Numbered from the stretch's first letter, positions 22,518-29,969 are shown. The stretch: 30,721 nt of DNA from DATLFP01 sp035540955 (GCA_035540955.1 DATLFP010000215.1:1-30721), one strand, 5' to 3'. Program-made: numbers and translations. Notes: generated by a model from the letters alone, not told the origin.

Positions 22518-23500
22518 GAGACGCGCTTGCACCACTGGTCGAAGCGCTGCCGACGCACGTCGCTCACGTCGAGCTGCCGACGCCGTTCCCCGTCGGTCCC
22601 GTCAACTGCTACCTCGTCGCCGGCGATCCGGTGACCCTCGTCGACCCCGGGATGTTGCACGACGACACCTTCGACCTCATCGGTGGGCTGCTGGCCGCCG
22701 CCGGCCTGCGGGTCGCCGACGTCGAGCGCGTGGTGGTCACCCACGCCCATCCGGATCACTACGGCGCCGCGGGATGGGTCATCTCGCAGTCGGGTGGTCG
22801 GATCGTGTGCGGACGCGCGGAGATCGCGAAGCTCGAATCGCGGTTCGATCGGCCCGGCTACCAGGACCTGCTCGGCGTGCTCGGGATCCCCGATGACATC
22901 CGTGCCGGCTTCGGTGACCTGTACGGAGGGATCCGGGCGCTGGTGCACGACATCCCCGGCGAGTCGCTGGATCCGGTCGATGACGGCGACTGCCTGGTCG
23001 TCGGAGGCACACCCGTCGTTGCCCATGTGACACCTGGGCACGCCACCGGACACCTGTCGCTCTGGGACGATGCCTCGCGCACCTTGTTCAGCGGCGATCA
23101 CCTGCTGCCGCGCATCACGCCCAACCCCGTCCTCGAGCCCGACGACAGCGACCTCGGCCGGCGCCGCAGCCTTGTCGAGTACCTCGACTCGCTCGACCGC
23201 TTCGTTGCCCTCGATCCCGAGGTCGTGCTCCCCGGCCACGGGCCCGCGTTCACCGACCTCCCCGCGCTCGTCACGGGGGTCCGGTCCCATCACGAGGAAC
23301 GGGCGGCAGTGATCCTCGACCTGGTCGAGCGCAACCCCGGGTCGTCACCGCACGAGCTGAGCGGGCGCCTCTTCCCGACCCTCAGTGGCTTCGGCGTCAT
23401 GCTCGGCGTGTCGGAGGTCATCGGTCATCTCGATCTCCTGCTCGACGCCGGCGCGGTGATCGAGGAGCGCGGTCCGGTCCTCCGGTATCTCGCGTCATGA
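22514..23500 (+). CDS. Metallo-beta-lactamase-fold hydrolase
   Basis: 328 residues from GTG 22514, overlapping the TetR stop. MBL core: PFPVGPVNCYLVAGDPVTLVDPG, zinc motif THAHPDHYG (near 76-84), HVTPGHATGHLSLW (third His), LFSGDHLLPR with the bridging Asp, and PGHGPAF with the final His. The C-terminal 80 residues (from VRSHHEERAAVILDLVERN) form a winged-helix-like tail as in LACTB2/SdsA-neighbour types. It may act as a thioesterase, glyoxalase-II-like enzyme or nuclease-like hydrolase; co-transcription with TetR and coregulation with an exporter suggest hydrolysis of the inducing compound. Intact, unlike the MBL fragment at 13859. Confidence 0.9.
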   Translation: MRDALAPLVEALPTHVAHVELPTPFPVGPVNCYLVAGDPVTLVDPGMLHDDTFDLIGGLLAAAGLRVADVERVVVTHAHPDHYGAAGWVISQSGGRIVCGRAEIAKLESRFDRPGYQDLLGVLGIPDDIRAGFGDLYGGIRALVHDIPGESLDPVDDGDCLVVGGTPVVAHVTPGHATGHLSLWDDASRTLFSGDHLLPRITPNPVLEPDDSDLGRRRSLVEYLDSLDRFVALDPEVVLPGHGPAFTDLPALVTGVRSHHEERAAVILDLVERNPGSSPHELSGRLFPTLSGFGVMLGVSEVIGHLDLLLDAGAVIEERGPVLRYLAS

Positions 23501-23507
23501 ATCGTTC

Positions 23508-23528
23508 GTTTGGACGTACGGTCCAAAC
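23508..23528. promoter_or_regulatory. Palindromic operator, copy 2 (in front of MMPL exporter)
   Basis: The core TTGGACGTACGGTCCAA (23510-23526) sits in a longer perfect palindrome with 8-bp arms GTTTGGAC/GTCCAAAC. It lies 33 bp before the MMPL ATG and 7 bp after the hydrolase stop. A possible -10 element TAGACT is at 23536-23541. The match to copy 1 at 21860 implies control by the TetR protein encoded between the two sites. Confidence 0.8.
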
Positions 23529-23560
23529 AGCGATCTAGACTCGCGCCGCCTGGGGAGGTC

Positions 23561-25735
23561 ATGGTGCTCGAGCGTTTGGCCCGGTTCTGTCATCGGGAGC
23601 GATGGACCGTGGTGGTTGCCTGGTTGGCCGGGCTCGTCTTCGTGGCCGGCACCGCCAACGCCTTCGGTGGCGAGCTCGCCAACACGTTCGAGGCGCCGGC
23701 GTCGGAGTCCCAGCGGGCGTTCGACCTGTTGTTCGAGCGGTTCCCGGAGCAGGCGGGCGCCGGCGCGGAGATCGTCTTCCGGGCCGACGCCACAGTCGAC
23801 GATCCGGCGGTGGCGGGTCGGATGCAGGGACTGTTCGCCGAGATCGAGGCGCAGGAGCGGATTGCCGACGTCGTCAGCCCGTACGAGCCCGAGGGGGGCT
23901 TCCAGGTCTCGGGCGACCGGCGCGTCGCGTTCGCTCGCATCCGGTTCGACGTCACCACCCTCGACCTGCCGATCGAGACGGTGCGCGCCGTGCTGGACGC
24001 GGTCGAGGCAATCGATGTCGAGGGTCTGCAGGTCGAGGTCGGCGGCCAAGCCGTGCAGTTCGGCGCCCGGGAGCAGGGATCGCGCGAGGGCATCGGGCTC
24101 CTCGCGGCGGTGATCGTGCTCCTCTGGACGTTCGGTTCGGTGGTGGCGATGGGCCTCCCGCTTGCGACCGCGCTGCTCGGGCTCGGCGTCAGCGTCTTGG
24201 CCGTTCCGCTTGTCAGCACCGTGATCGACGTGCCGATCTTCGGGCCGTCGCTGGCGCTGATGATCGGGCTCGGCGTCGGCATCGACTACGCGCTGTTCAT
24301 CCTCACGAGGTTCCGTGCCTGCCTCCATGGCGGCGTGAGCAGCGAGGACGCGTGTGCGACCGCGCTCACGACGTCGGGGCGGGCGGTGCTGTTTGCTGGC
24401 ATGACCGTGTGCATCTCCATGATGGGCCTGTTCGTCATGGGGATCTCGTTCGTGCAGGGCATGGCGGTGTGCGCCATCGTCGCCGTGCTCCTCACGATGC
24501 TCGCGTCCGTCACCCTGCTGCCGGCACTGCTCGGCTTCGCCGGACCCGCCGTCGACCGTCTCGCCATCCCCGGCCTCGGACGGCGCGACGAGCACGACCG
24601 GGCCTCGGCATGGTTCCGATGGAGCCGGTTCATCCAGCGCCACCCGTGGCCGGCCGCGCTGGGCGCGTTGACGGTCCTTCTCCTCCTCGCGTCGCCGGTC
24701 GTGTCGATGCGGCTCGGTTCCGCCGACGCCGGGTCGAACCCGAAGGGGTCAACGACCCGAGAGGCGTACGACCTAATCACCGAGGGCTTCGGGCCGGGCT
24801 TCAACGGCCCGCTCCTCGTCGCGGCGGAGGTGCGCGGCATGGAAGATCTCGCGGCGCTGGAACGCGTCGCCGTCGCCGCCCGCGAGACGGACGGCGTTGT
24901 CTTCGCGCCCCCGCCACAGGTCAATCGGGCAGCCGATGCCGCCATCGTGCTCGTCATCCCCGAGAGCGCACCCCAAGCCATCGAGACAGAGCAGCTCATC
25001 GACCGGCTCCGCCACGAGGTCGTGCCCACCGCGCTCGCCGGCCATGACCTCGTGGTGAACATCGGTGGCGTCACCGCCATGTACAGCGACCTCAGCCACA
25101 TCCTCGCCAAGCGACTTCCGCTGTTCATGGCCGCCGTGATCGGATTGTCGTTCCTGCTGCTGCTCGTGGTGTTCCGGTCGGTGCTCGTCCCGATCAAGGC
25201 TGCGGTCATGAACCTGCTGTCGATCGGTGCCAGCTACGGCGTTATCGTCGCGGTGTTCCAGTGGGGCTGGCTGTCGGACCTGGTCGGCATCGACAGGACC
25301 GGACCGATCCAGTCGTTCGCGCCGATGATGTTGTTCGCGATCCTCTTCGGCCTGTCGATGGACTACGAGGTGTTCCTCATCTCGCGCATGCGCGAGGAGT
25401 ACCTCCGCACTGGCAACAACGCCGTCGCCGTCGCCGACGGTCTCGCTGCCACCGCCCGCGTGATCACCGCGGCGGCCGCCATCATGATCACCGTGTTCGC
25501 GTCGTTCGTGTTCAACGCCGACACCATCCTCAAGCTGTTCGGGCTCGGGCTCGCCACGGCGATCCTGATGGACGCAACCATCGTCCGAACCGTGCTTGTG
25601 CCGGCCACGATGGAGCTGCTCGGTGACCGCAACTGGTGGTTCCCTGCGTGGCTCGATCGCTTGGTGCCGCGCGTCAGCGTCGAGGCGGCGGAGCCATCCA
25701 GCACCCCGATCGCGATGGCGCCGGCAGGCCGATGA
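23561..25735 (+). CDS. MMPL/RND-family membrane transporter
   Basis: 724 residues from ATG 23561 with GGGGAGG at 23552-23558. One N-terminal membrane helix (WTVVVAWLAGLVFVAGTANAF, about 13-33), a periplasmic domain to about 180, then a bundle of helices with GLGVGIDYALFILTRFR (near 240), a second periplasmic domain (about 385-515), and a second bundle with GLSMDYEVFLISRMREEY (near 600), the MMPL signature. The paired Asp-Tyr motifs are the proton-relay positions in the family. Members export lipids or drugs by proton motive force. The operator at 23508-23528 indicates TetR control. There is no long C-terminal cytoplasmic domain, so it is a smaller actinobacterial MMPL type. Confidence 0.94.
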   Translation: MVLERLARFCHRERWTVVVAWLAGLVFVAGTANAFGGELANTFEAPASESQRAFDLLFERFPEQAGAGAEIVFRADATVDDPAVAGRMQGLFAEIEAQERIADVVSPYEPEGGFQVSGDRRVAFARIRFDVTTLDLPIETVRAVLDAVEAIDVEGLQVEVGGQAVQFGAREQGSREGIGLLAAVIVLLWTFGSVVAMGLPLATALLGLGVSVLAVPLVSTVIDVPIFGPSLALMIGLGVGIDYALFILTRFRACLHGGVSSEDACATALTTSGRAVLFAGMTVCISMMGLFVMGISFVQGMAVCAIVAVLLTMLASVTLLPALLGFAGPAVDRLAIPGLGRRDEHDRASAWFRWSRFIQRHPWPAALGALTVLLLLASPVVSMRLGSADAGSNPKGSTTREAYDLITEGFGPGFNGPLLVAAEVRGMEDLAALERVAVAARETDGVVFAPPPQVNRAADAAIVLVIPESAPQAIETEQLIDRLRHEVVPTALAGHDLVVNIGGVTAMYSDLSHILAKRLPLFMAAVIGLSFLLLLVVFRSVLVPIKAAVMNLLSIGASYGVIVAVFQWGWLSDLVGIDRTGPIQSFAPMMLFAILFGLSMDYEVFLISRMREEYLRTGNNAVAVADGLAATARVITAAAAIMITVFASFVFNADTILKLFGLGLATAILMDATIVRTVLVPATMELLGDRNWWFPAWLDRLVPRVSVEAAEPSSTPIAMAPAGR

Positions 25736-25824
25736 CAGCGCGCGGTGCGCCAACTCGGCGCCGCCACGCTCGGCGACAGTCGCGGCGAAAGAGAGGCTCA
25801 CCCACGAGGAGGAGCGAGGTCATT

Positions 25825-26244
25825 GTGAACGAAGTGATGACCAAGGCAGTGGCGCGGGTGATCCCGCGTCGCATTGATCGAACCGGCGTGTTCGGTGCGT
25901 GCTCGACGCAGGAGCTCTACCGCATCCAAGGGCGAGGCGACGTCGTCGCGGTCGAGGGCGGCAAGCTCGTCCAGGAAGCGGCGCGATTGCAATGGGTCTA
26001 CATCGCATTCGACGGGACGTTGGCAATTGTCGGAGGCGAGCATGCGTGCGTCGTCGACAGCGGCGGTGTGATTGGCGCCCGGACCGCACTGGTCGGGGAC
26101 CCGCCGACTGTGTCCGTGACGGCGCTCACCGACGCGACGTTCTTCGTGACGACCACTCGTGAATTCCTCGGGCTTCTGCACCGCTCGCCGGGACTCGGCT
26201 TCGGCATCGCTCGGCATCTGGCCGCGGAGCCGGGCGCAGTCTGA
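25825..26244 (+). CDS. Stand-alone cyclic-nucleotide-binding-like domain protein
   Basis: 139 residues from GTG 25825, with a GAGGAGGAGCGAGG ribosome-binding stretch just upstream; 89 bp after the MMPL stop. The pattern follows the CAP/CNB beta-roll: LYRIQGRGDVVAVEGGKLVQEAARLQWVYIAFDGTLAIVG (25-64), the phosphate-cassette region VIGARTALVGDPPTVSVTAL (about 80-99) and FFVTTTREFLGLLH with the final helix RSPGLGFGIARHLA. The Glu and Arg that hold cAMP (GE...RxAT) are replaced by Ala and Thr-type residues, so cAMP binding in the usual way is unlikely. There is no DNA-binding helix-turn-helix after it. Role unknown; it could sense another ligand or act in protein contact. Confidence 0.75.
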   Translation: MNEVMTKAVARVIPRRIDRTGVFGACSTQELYRIQGRGDVVAVEGGKLVQEAARLQWVYIAFDGTLAIVGGEHACVVDSGGVIGARTALVGDPPTVSVTALTDATFFVTTTREFLGLLHRSPGLGFGIARHLAAEPGAV

Positions 26245-27112
26245 GGCTCAACGCGACACCGCGGCATCACGTCGGTCGGTGCCGCTTGTTCGCCGGAGCG
26301 CGTCACCTCGGGCCGTCGCGAGAGTCGTACGGCTTCGCTTCCGGCGTGGACGAGCGGTGAGGTCAGGGCGCCCAGCAGTTCTGTCGGCGAGGTGACGCAA
26401 CTGATGTCGCCGATCCGACATCCGCATGGCTTGTGGTTGTCATGCCCGGCTAGTCGAGGTCCGTCCTTCGCGGACGCGGGCAATTCGACTGACGTTCACC
26501 CGTGGCTCTTGGGCCTTGAGCAGGAGCGCGCTCTCGTCTCGCACCAGTTCGACAGCACGAACTCGGGGAAGATGACGATGCCCGGCTGGGTCGATCGTCT
26601 GGGTGGGTGGTCACTCCGCGCATAGCAACGACGAGGTGGACCCCCGTGTGTCTGTGCGCGCGCTTGAAGGCCTTCGGCAACGGCGCCGGCGCCCAGCAGG
26701 GGAACGCCGCCCTTGGCCAGTTGACTGAGACCACGACCTTCTACTGTTCCTTCTACTGTGCCGCTCAGGATCGGACGTCGCGCAGCGACACGGCGTGGTA
26801 CGACCGATGCGCGAAACCGCAGGCCAGAGGTACGCGAGGTACAGGGCGGGACTTGGCGGCACGTTGACCAACGGGCTCATAACCCGAAAGGGTGGCGGCC
26901 GCCGTCTGCCCGGCCCAAGCAGCGCGCCGGCGAGGGCCGATCGGCGCGCTTGCCGGCCGCCGGCAGCTGAGTCGAAGACTCGCCTTGGCCGGCATGATGA
27001 TGCCGATGGCGACCGAGGCGCAGGGAGTGCCGGTAGGCAACTCGGTTGGAAGGTGGGCTTACACCGGCTGGACGAGGCAGGCGCGCCGGACCCCGAGAAC
27101 GTTGCTCGGCTG
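26245..27112. other. Long region without a convincing gene
   Basis: About 870 bp. Open frames here (for example 26392-26625 and 26795-27112 on +) have no recognisable domain and odd composition for this genome. Visible details: a tandem 12-bp duplication of CCTTCTACTGT at 26737-26759; a sequence CGGGCTCATAACCCGAA at 26872-26888 that matches the anticodon arm of initiator tRNA but has no D or T arm; and a frame running into the HTH-array gene up to the TAG at 27113. It looks like decayed accessory DNA. Confidence 0.5.
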
Positions 27113-27115
27113 TAG

Positions 27116-27271
27116 GAGCGAGGTCTCACCGAGCGGGAGATCGCGCGTGAGCTCCGCGTCAGTCGCCAGCACGTCTCGGACGCTCTATCGAGCGCTGGGG
27201 TAAGCCGTCGCGAGGCGGCCTTACGGTGTCCCGTCGGCGTCGAGGAACTGCGTGCCCTCGTCGTCGGCGGC
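27116..27271 (+). pseudogene. In-frame 5' extension of the HTH-array gene, cut off by TAG 27113-27115
   Basis: In the frame of the following gene, directly after TAG, the codons read ERGLTEREIARELRVSRQHV, a typical helix-turn-helix unit of the same type as the downstream repeats, then VEELRALVVGGLSQ, which begins the next unit. The TAG stands where sister units have LY (as in LYVERGLS), so a Tyr codon mutated to amber is the simplest reading. No ATG, GTG or TTG occurs in frame between the TAG and TTG 27272. This piece is thus translated only by read-through or non-canonical initiation. Confidence 0.65.
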
Positions 27272-28165
27272 TTGAGCCAAACGCAGCTCGCAGATTGTTT
27301 CGGCGTTGCCAGCGGCACCGCCAGCCGTTGGCTCGCGGAGTGCGGCATCGGCGCACCGGATGCACGTACGGATGTTGCACGACTTCGTGAGTTGTACGTC
27401 GACCAGCGACTGACGGTGCGTGAGGTCGGCTCGCAGCTGGGGATGTCGCACCACCGAGTTATCCGCGAACTGGCGCTTGCGGGCATCCCGCGACGGTCGC
27501 GTCACGATCGTCGACCCCGCGACCGCCGCGCCGAGGTGACGCGAGAGGCGCTCGAGGAACTGTACGTCGAACGCGGTCTGTCGGTGCGCGAGCTCACCGA
27601 GGTGTTCGGCGTCAGCGACGAGTACCTGCGAAAGCGGCTTCGCGAGTGTGGCTTCGCGAAGCGGCGAGGCACGTTCCGCCCGAAGCTCTCGCGTAGCCGC
27701 GATGAGCCCGCGAACGAAGCTGCACGCCTCTACGTCGAAGTGGGCATGTCGCTCCGCGATGTCGGCGCGCAGCTGGAGGTGAGCGCCAGTCTTGTCAGGG
27801 AGATGCTGCACGAGGCCGGCGTAGCCATCCGGCCTCCCGGACGGGGAGCCTCCGGCAGGCATCGCCAGCTGCTGCACGATCTCTATGGGGACACCCAGGT
27901 CGTTGACGCGCTGCGCCGGTTCGGCGTTGCTCTCCAGGACCCGGACGTCTGGTCCCGACCTGGGCCGCTCGAGGCGATCGCGCCGCTGCCGCTGCCGTAC
28001 GACTTGCTCGAAGAGTTGTACGACAGTCTGGGGCTGAGCGCGTTTCACATCGGGATCTTGTGCGGCGTCGGGGCGCTCGCCGTCATGAGCGGGCTCCGAG
28101 CGGCGGGCGTCGAGCCTCGGCCATCTGGACAGCCATGCCCCTGGACGATTCGGAGCTACGGGTGA
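27272..28165 (+). CDS. Tandem helix-turn-helix repeat protein
   Basis: 297 residues from TTG 27272, probably shortened at the 5' end. The protein is a string of HTH units of roughly 45-50 residues, each starting with a helix ending in LY and followed by a resolvase/sigma-like HTH: LYVDQRLTVREVGSQLGMSH, LYVERGLSVRELTEVFGVSD, LYVEVGMSLRDVGAQLEVSA, a degenerate LYGDTQVVDALRRFG, and LYDSLGLSAFHIGILCGVGA. Units end with an (L/R)xxAGI/V-type helix and a basic linker (RRSRHDRRPRDRR, KRRGTFRPKLSRSR). No nuclease, recombinase or other catalytic domain is present. DNA binding by several units at once is inferred. I do not recognise a named family. Confidence 0.75.
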   Translation: MSQTQLADCFGVASGTASRWLAECGIGAPDARTDVARLRELYVDQRLTVREVGSQLGMSHHRVIRELALAGIPRRSRHDRRPRDRRAEVTREALEELYVERGLSVRELTEVFGVSDEYLRKRLRECGFAKRRGTFRPKLSRSRDEPANEAARLYVEVGMSLRDVGAQLEVSASLVREMLHEAGVAIRPPGRGASGRHRQLLHDLYGDTQVVDALRRFGVALQDPDVWSRPGPLEAIAPLPLPYDLLEELYDSLGLSAFHIGILCGVGALAVMSGLRAAGVEPRPSGQPCPWTIRSYG

Positions 28166-28246
28166 CGTCCGCGTGATCCCGTAACGTGCACACCTGCTGG
28201 TTGCAGGCGCATGAGCTCAGGCAGTCGGTTTCTAGTTTTCGAACGT

Positions 28247-28274
28247 AGACGAACGTGTACAGGTTCACCCTGGA
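28247..28274 (+). repeat. 28-bp direct repeat, copy 1
   Basis: Begins AGACGAACGTGTACAGGTTC and matches the copy at 29369-29396 at 25 of 28 positions, same orientation. The two copies flank the P1-type peptidase gene, 1.1 kb apart. Preceded by GAACGT, giving a short internal duplication (GAACGTAGACGAACGT). Confidence 0.8.
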
Positions 28275-28285
28275 CTGACCCTCCG

Positions 28286-28334
28286 GTTTGTGCGGTGCGA
28301 TCAACCGGAATCCGGTTGGAGCGACCGCACAAAC
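28286..28334. repeat. Two-part long inverted repeat (hairpin) upstream of peptidase gene
   Basis: Outer arms GTTTGTGCGGT (28286-28296) and ACCGCACAAAC (28324-28334) are perfect complements over 11 bp. Inside, CAACCGGA and TCCGGTTG (28302-28309, 28311-28318) are perfect over 8 bp around a single base. A small asymmetric bulge separates the two stems. It has no T tract, so it is a poor intrinsic terminator. Position 45 bp before the next ATG suggests an operator, an RNA hairpin in the leader, or a recombination site. Confidence 0.8.
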
Positions 28335-28378
28335 GACCGAGCGTCTCCGCTGTGTGAGGAAGGGCTAGACATCGCGAG

Positions 28379-29341
28379 ATGACCGCCGACCGGCCACCCA
28401 CTGAACCGCTGCGACCGGTGATGCCTCTGGCCGACCGATTCGTTGAGGTCGACTTCGACGGCCTGTCTGTCGGCGTTGCCGAGTACGAGGAGGGCCCGAC
28501 GGGCTGCACGGTCATCGCGCTCGACCGCTTCGCCGCGGTCGCACTCGACGTTCGCGGCGGCGCGCCGGTCGTGCACAACGGACACTCTCCCGTGGCGGAG
28601 GCCTTCTGCTTCGCCGGTGGTTCGATGCTCGGTCTCGACGCGTCGTCCGGCGTCGCCAAGGCACTGTACGCCCGCCACGGCAGCGATCCGGGTCGTCTGC
28701 CCCTGGTGGCGGGCGGCGTGATCTACGACTACGCGCCAGCCGGCCGAACCGGGGTGTATCCAGATGCTCAGCTCGGTGCGGTTGCACTCGACGCTGCGGT
28801 CCCGGGTCGCATACCCGTCGGATCGATCGGCGCGGCTCGGTCCGCGACCTGCGGCAAGATGGGTCGGCAGGGATGGGCCGAACCTGGGGGACAGGGCGCC
28901 GCCTGCGCGTCGGTCGGGAACGTCACGATCTTGGTGTTCGTGGTCGTGAACGCCCTGGGCGTCGTCGTGGACCGCATGGGAACCGTCGTCCGCGGCAACC
29001 GCGATCCTGCGACGGGTCAGCGCAGCCACATCGCGCTCGAGGACATGGCACACGGGGATCGACGCCGGCGGGAGCGCTTCAGCCGGCGCCCACCCGAAGC
29101 GACGACGCTGACGCTCGTCGTCACCGATGCACGCTTCGCTAGCCGAGATCAGCGGCAGCTGGCGAAGCAGATCCATGCCTCGCTCGCGCGCTCGATCCAT
29201 CCGTTCCACTGTCCTGGTGACGGCGACGCGCTCTGGCTGGCGTCGACGGGCACTGTGGCTGAACCGAGTCTGGTTCCGACGGCCATCGGCGCGGCAGCCG
29301 CGGAACTCGCGTGGGACGCCGTCCTCACCGCGGTGCAGTGA
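28379..29341 (+). CDS. P1-family (DmpA/NylC-type, N-terminal nucleophile) peptidase homologue
   Basis: 320 residues. The family pattern is visible in order: TGCTVIALDRFAAVALDVRGGAP (41-63), FAGGSMLGLDASSGVAKAL (79-97), VAGGVIYDYAP, DAQLGAVALDAA, SATCGKMGRQG, VVVNALGVVVDRMG (188-201) and the C-terminal ATTLTLVVTDARF with QIHASLARSIHPFHCPGDGDALWL. These Ntn hydrolases cut themselves before a Thr or Ser (usually Asn-Thr) and use the new N-terminus to hydrolyse peptides or amides. Here the site reads A241-T242 instead of Asn-Thr, so self-processing may be altered. It lies alone between two 28-bp repeats and behind a long hairpin; neighbours give no pathway. Confidence 0.8.
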   Translation: MTADRPPTEPLRPVMPLADRFVEVDFDGLSVGVAEYEEGPTGCTVIALDRFAAVALDVRGGAPVVHNGHSPVAEAFCFAGGSMLGLDASSGVAKALYARHGSDPGRLPLVAGGVIYDYAPAGRTGVYPDAQLGAVALDAAVPGRIPVGSIGAARSATCGKMGRQGWAEPGGQGAACASVGNVTILVFVVVNALGVVVDRMGTVVRGNRDPATGQRSHIALEDMAHGDRRRRERFSRRPPEATTLTLVVTDARFASRDQRQLAKQIHASLARSIHPFHCPGDGDALWLASTGTVAEPSLVPTAIGAAAAELAWDAVLTAVQ

Positions 29342-29368
29342 CGGACATGTCTTCCAGATCTCCGCGCG

Positions 29369-29396
29369 AGACGAACGTGTACCGGTTCACGCCGGA
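29369..29396 (+). repeat. 28-bp direct repeat, copy 2, containing an imperfect palindrome
   Basis: Matches 28247-28274 (25/28). The core CGTGTACCGGTTCACG (29376-29391) is symmetric except for one T-T position pair; copy 1 has lost part of this symmetry. It lies 28 bp after the peptidase stop and 10 bp before the toxin stop, i.e. between convergent genes. GGTTC and GAACC at 29384-29399 can also form a small hairpin. Confidence 0.8.
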
Positions 29397-29405
29397 ACCC
29401 TGATC

Positions 29406-29729
29406 TCAGTACTGGATGTCCAGCGCGTAGCGGAGCGCGCGATCCAGCCGCACGCGAGCGTCGAGATCCAGCCGGCCGACCGGAGCGGGGTCGAGGACTG
29501 CTGTGGGCACGGTGATGAGGTTGTCGCAGCTGATGACGCTCGACTCCGGCAACCCCTCGCCAGGGCCGACCTCGACCTCGGATCGGATGCCGCGGATCGT
29601 GCGGGTGATCGGCGCGCACGTCAACGCAGCGAGCACCTCGATCGCGGTGTCGCGGGTGAGCACGCAGACCGGTCGACGGCCGGCAGGCGGGCCGAGGTCG
29701 GCCCAGATGACGTCGCCGCGTGCTACCAC
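29406..29729 (-). CDS. mazF: MazF/PemK-family endoribonuclease toxin
   Basis: 107 residues from GTG 29729. The signature GDVIWADLGPPAGRRPVCVLTRD (5-27) is the first strand pair and loop of MazF with the RRP motif; APITRTIRGIRSEVEV follows with the conserved Thr-Arg, and SSVISCDNLITVPTAVL (63-79) with the family (S)xxxxDN segment. MazF toxins cut mRNA at short sequences and are neutralised by the upstream antitoxin. Overlaps the antitoxin stop by 7 bp, typical of toxin-antitoxin pairs. Length and motifs are complete, so it is probably active. Confidence 0.92.
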   Translation of the reverse strand: MVARGDVIWADLGPPAGRRPVCVLTRDTAIEVLAALTCAPITRTIRGIRSEVEVGPGEGLPESSVISCDNLITVPTAVLDPAPVGRLDLDARVRLDRALRYALDIQY

Positions 29730-29968
29730 TCGGGCGTTGTGTGCGCGGCCAGGCGCTGGGCGCTGGCGACGAGCGCCGGATCCTGCGGCACGCGGCGGTA
29801 CGCGTCCCGAAGCGCGCGGTCAGCCTTGTGCAGCTCTGCCGCTTCGAGCACCGCAGACGCGCCGCGCCGCAGCAGCTCGGAGCGGTTGGTCCCCTCTGAC
29901 TCGGCGAGCCGGTCGAGCCGCTCCACGAGCTCGTCGTCGAGCTGGACCAGCACCTCTCTGCGACCCAT
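29723..29968 (-). CDS. mazE: Ribbon-helix-helix antitoxin (MazE-type)
   Basis: 81 residues from ATG 29968 (in-frame ATGs at 29974 and 29986 are also possible). N-terminal RHH DNA-binding motif: strand EVLVQLDDELVERLDRLAE and helix NRSELLRRGASAVLE (about 4-40), followed by a basic/acidic helical tail (HKADRALRDAYRRVPQDP) that would wrap around the toxin. It should neutralise MazF and repress the operon through the CATATGG repeats that cover its start region. Gene order antitoxin-toxin is standard. MGRREVLVQ is taken as the start because the RHH strand begins there. Confidence 0.88.
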   Translation of the reverse strand: MGRREVLVQLDDELVERLDRLAESEGTNRSELLRRGASAVLEAAELHKADRALRDAYRRVPQDPALVASAQRLAAHTTPEW

Positions 29969-29969
29969 G

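Noticed and set aside
26392..26625. 77-codon + strand frame in the gene-poor region
   Set aside because: No recognisable domain, no ribosome-binding site and unusual composition for a gene of this genome.
26850..26925. Possible initiator tRNA-Met (CGGGCTCATAACCCGAA, anticodon CAT)
   Set aside because: Only the anticodon arm matches. There is no T arm with GGTTCGA, no D arm and no acceptor pairing at the right distances, so it is at most a remnant or a chance match.
26795..27115. Open frame of 106 codons in phase with the HTH-array gene
   Set aside because: Most of it has no domain-like pattern; only the last residues before the TAG may belong to an HTH unit. Not annotated as a separate gene.
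28286..28334. Rho-independent terminator of the HTH gene
   Set aside because: The hairpin is strong but has no T tract after either arm and lies 120 bp past the stop codon, so it is listed as an inverted repeat.
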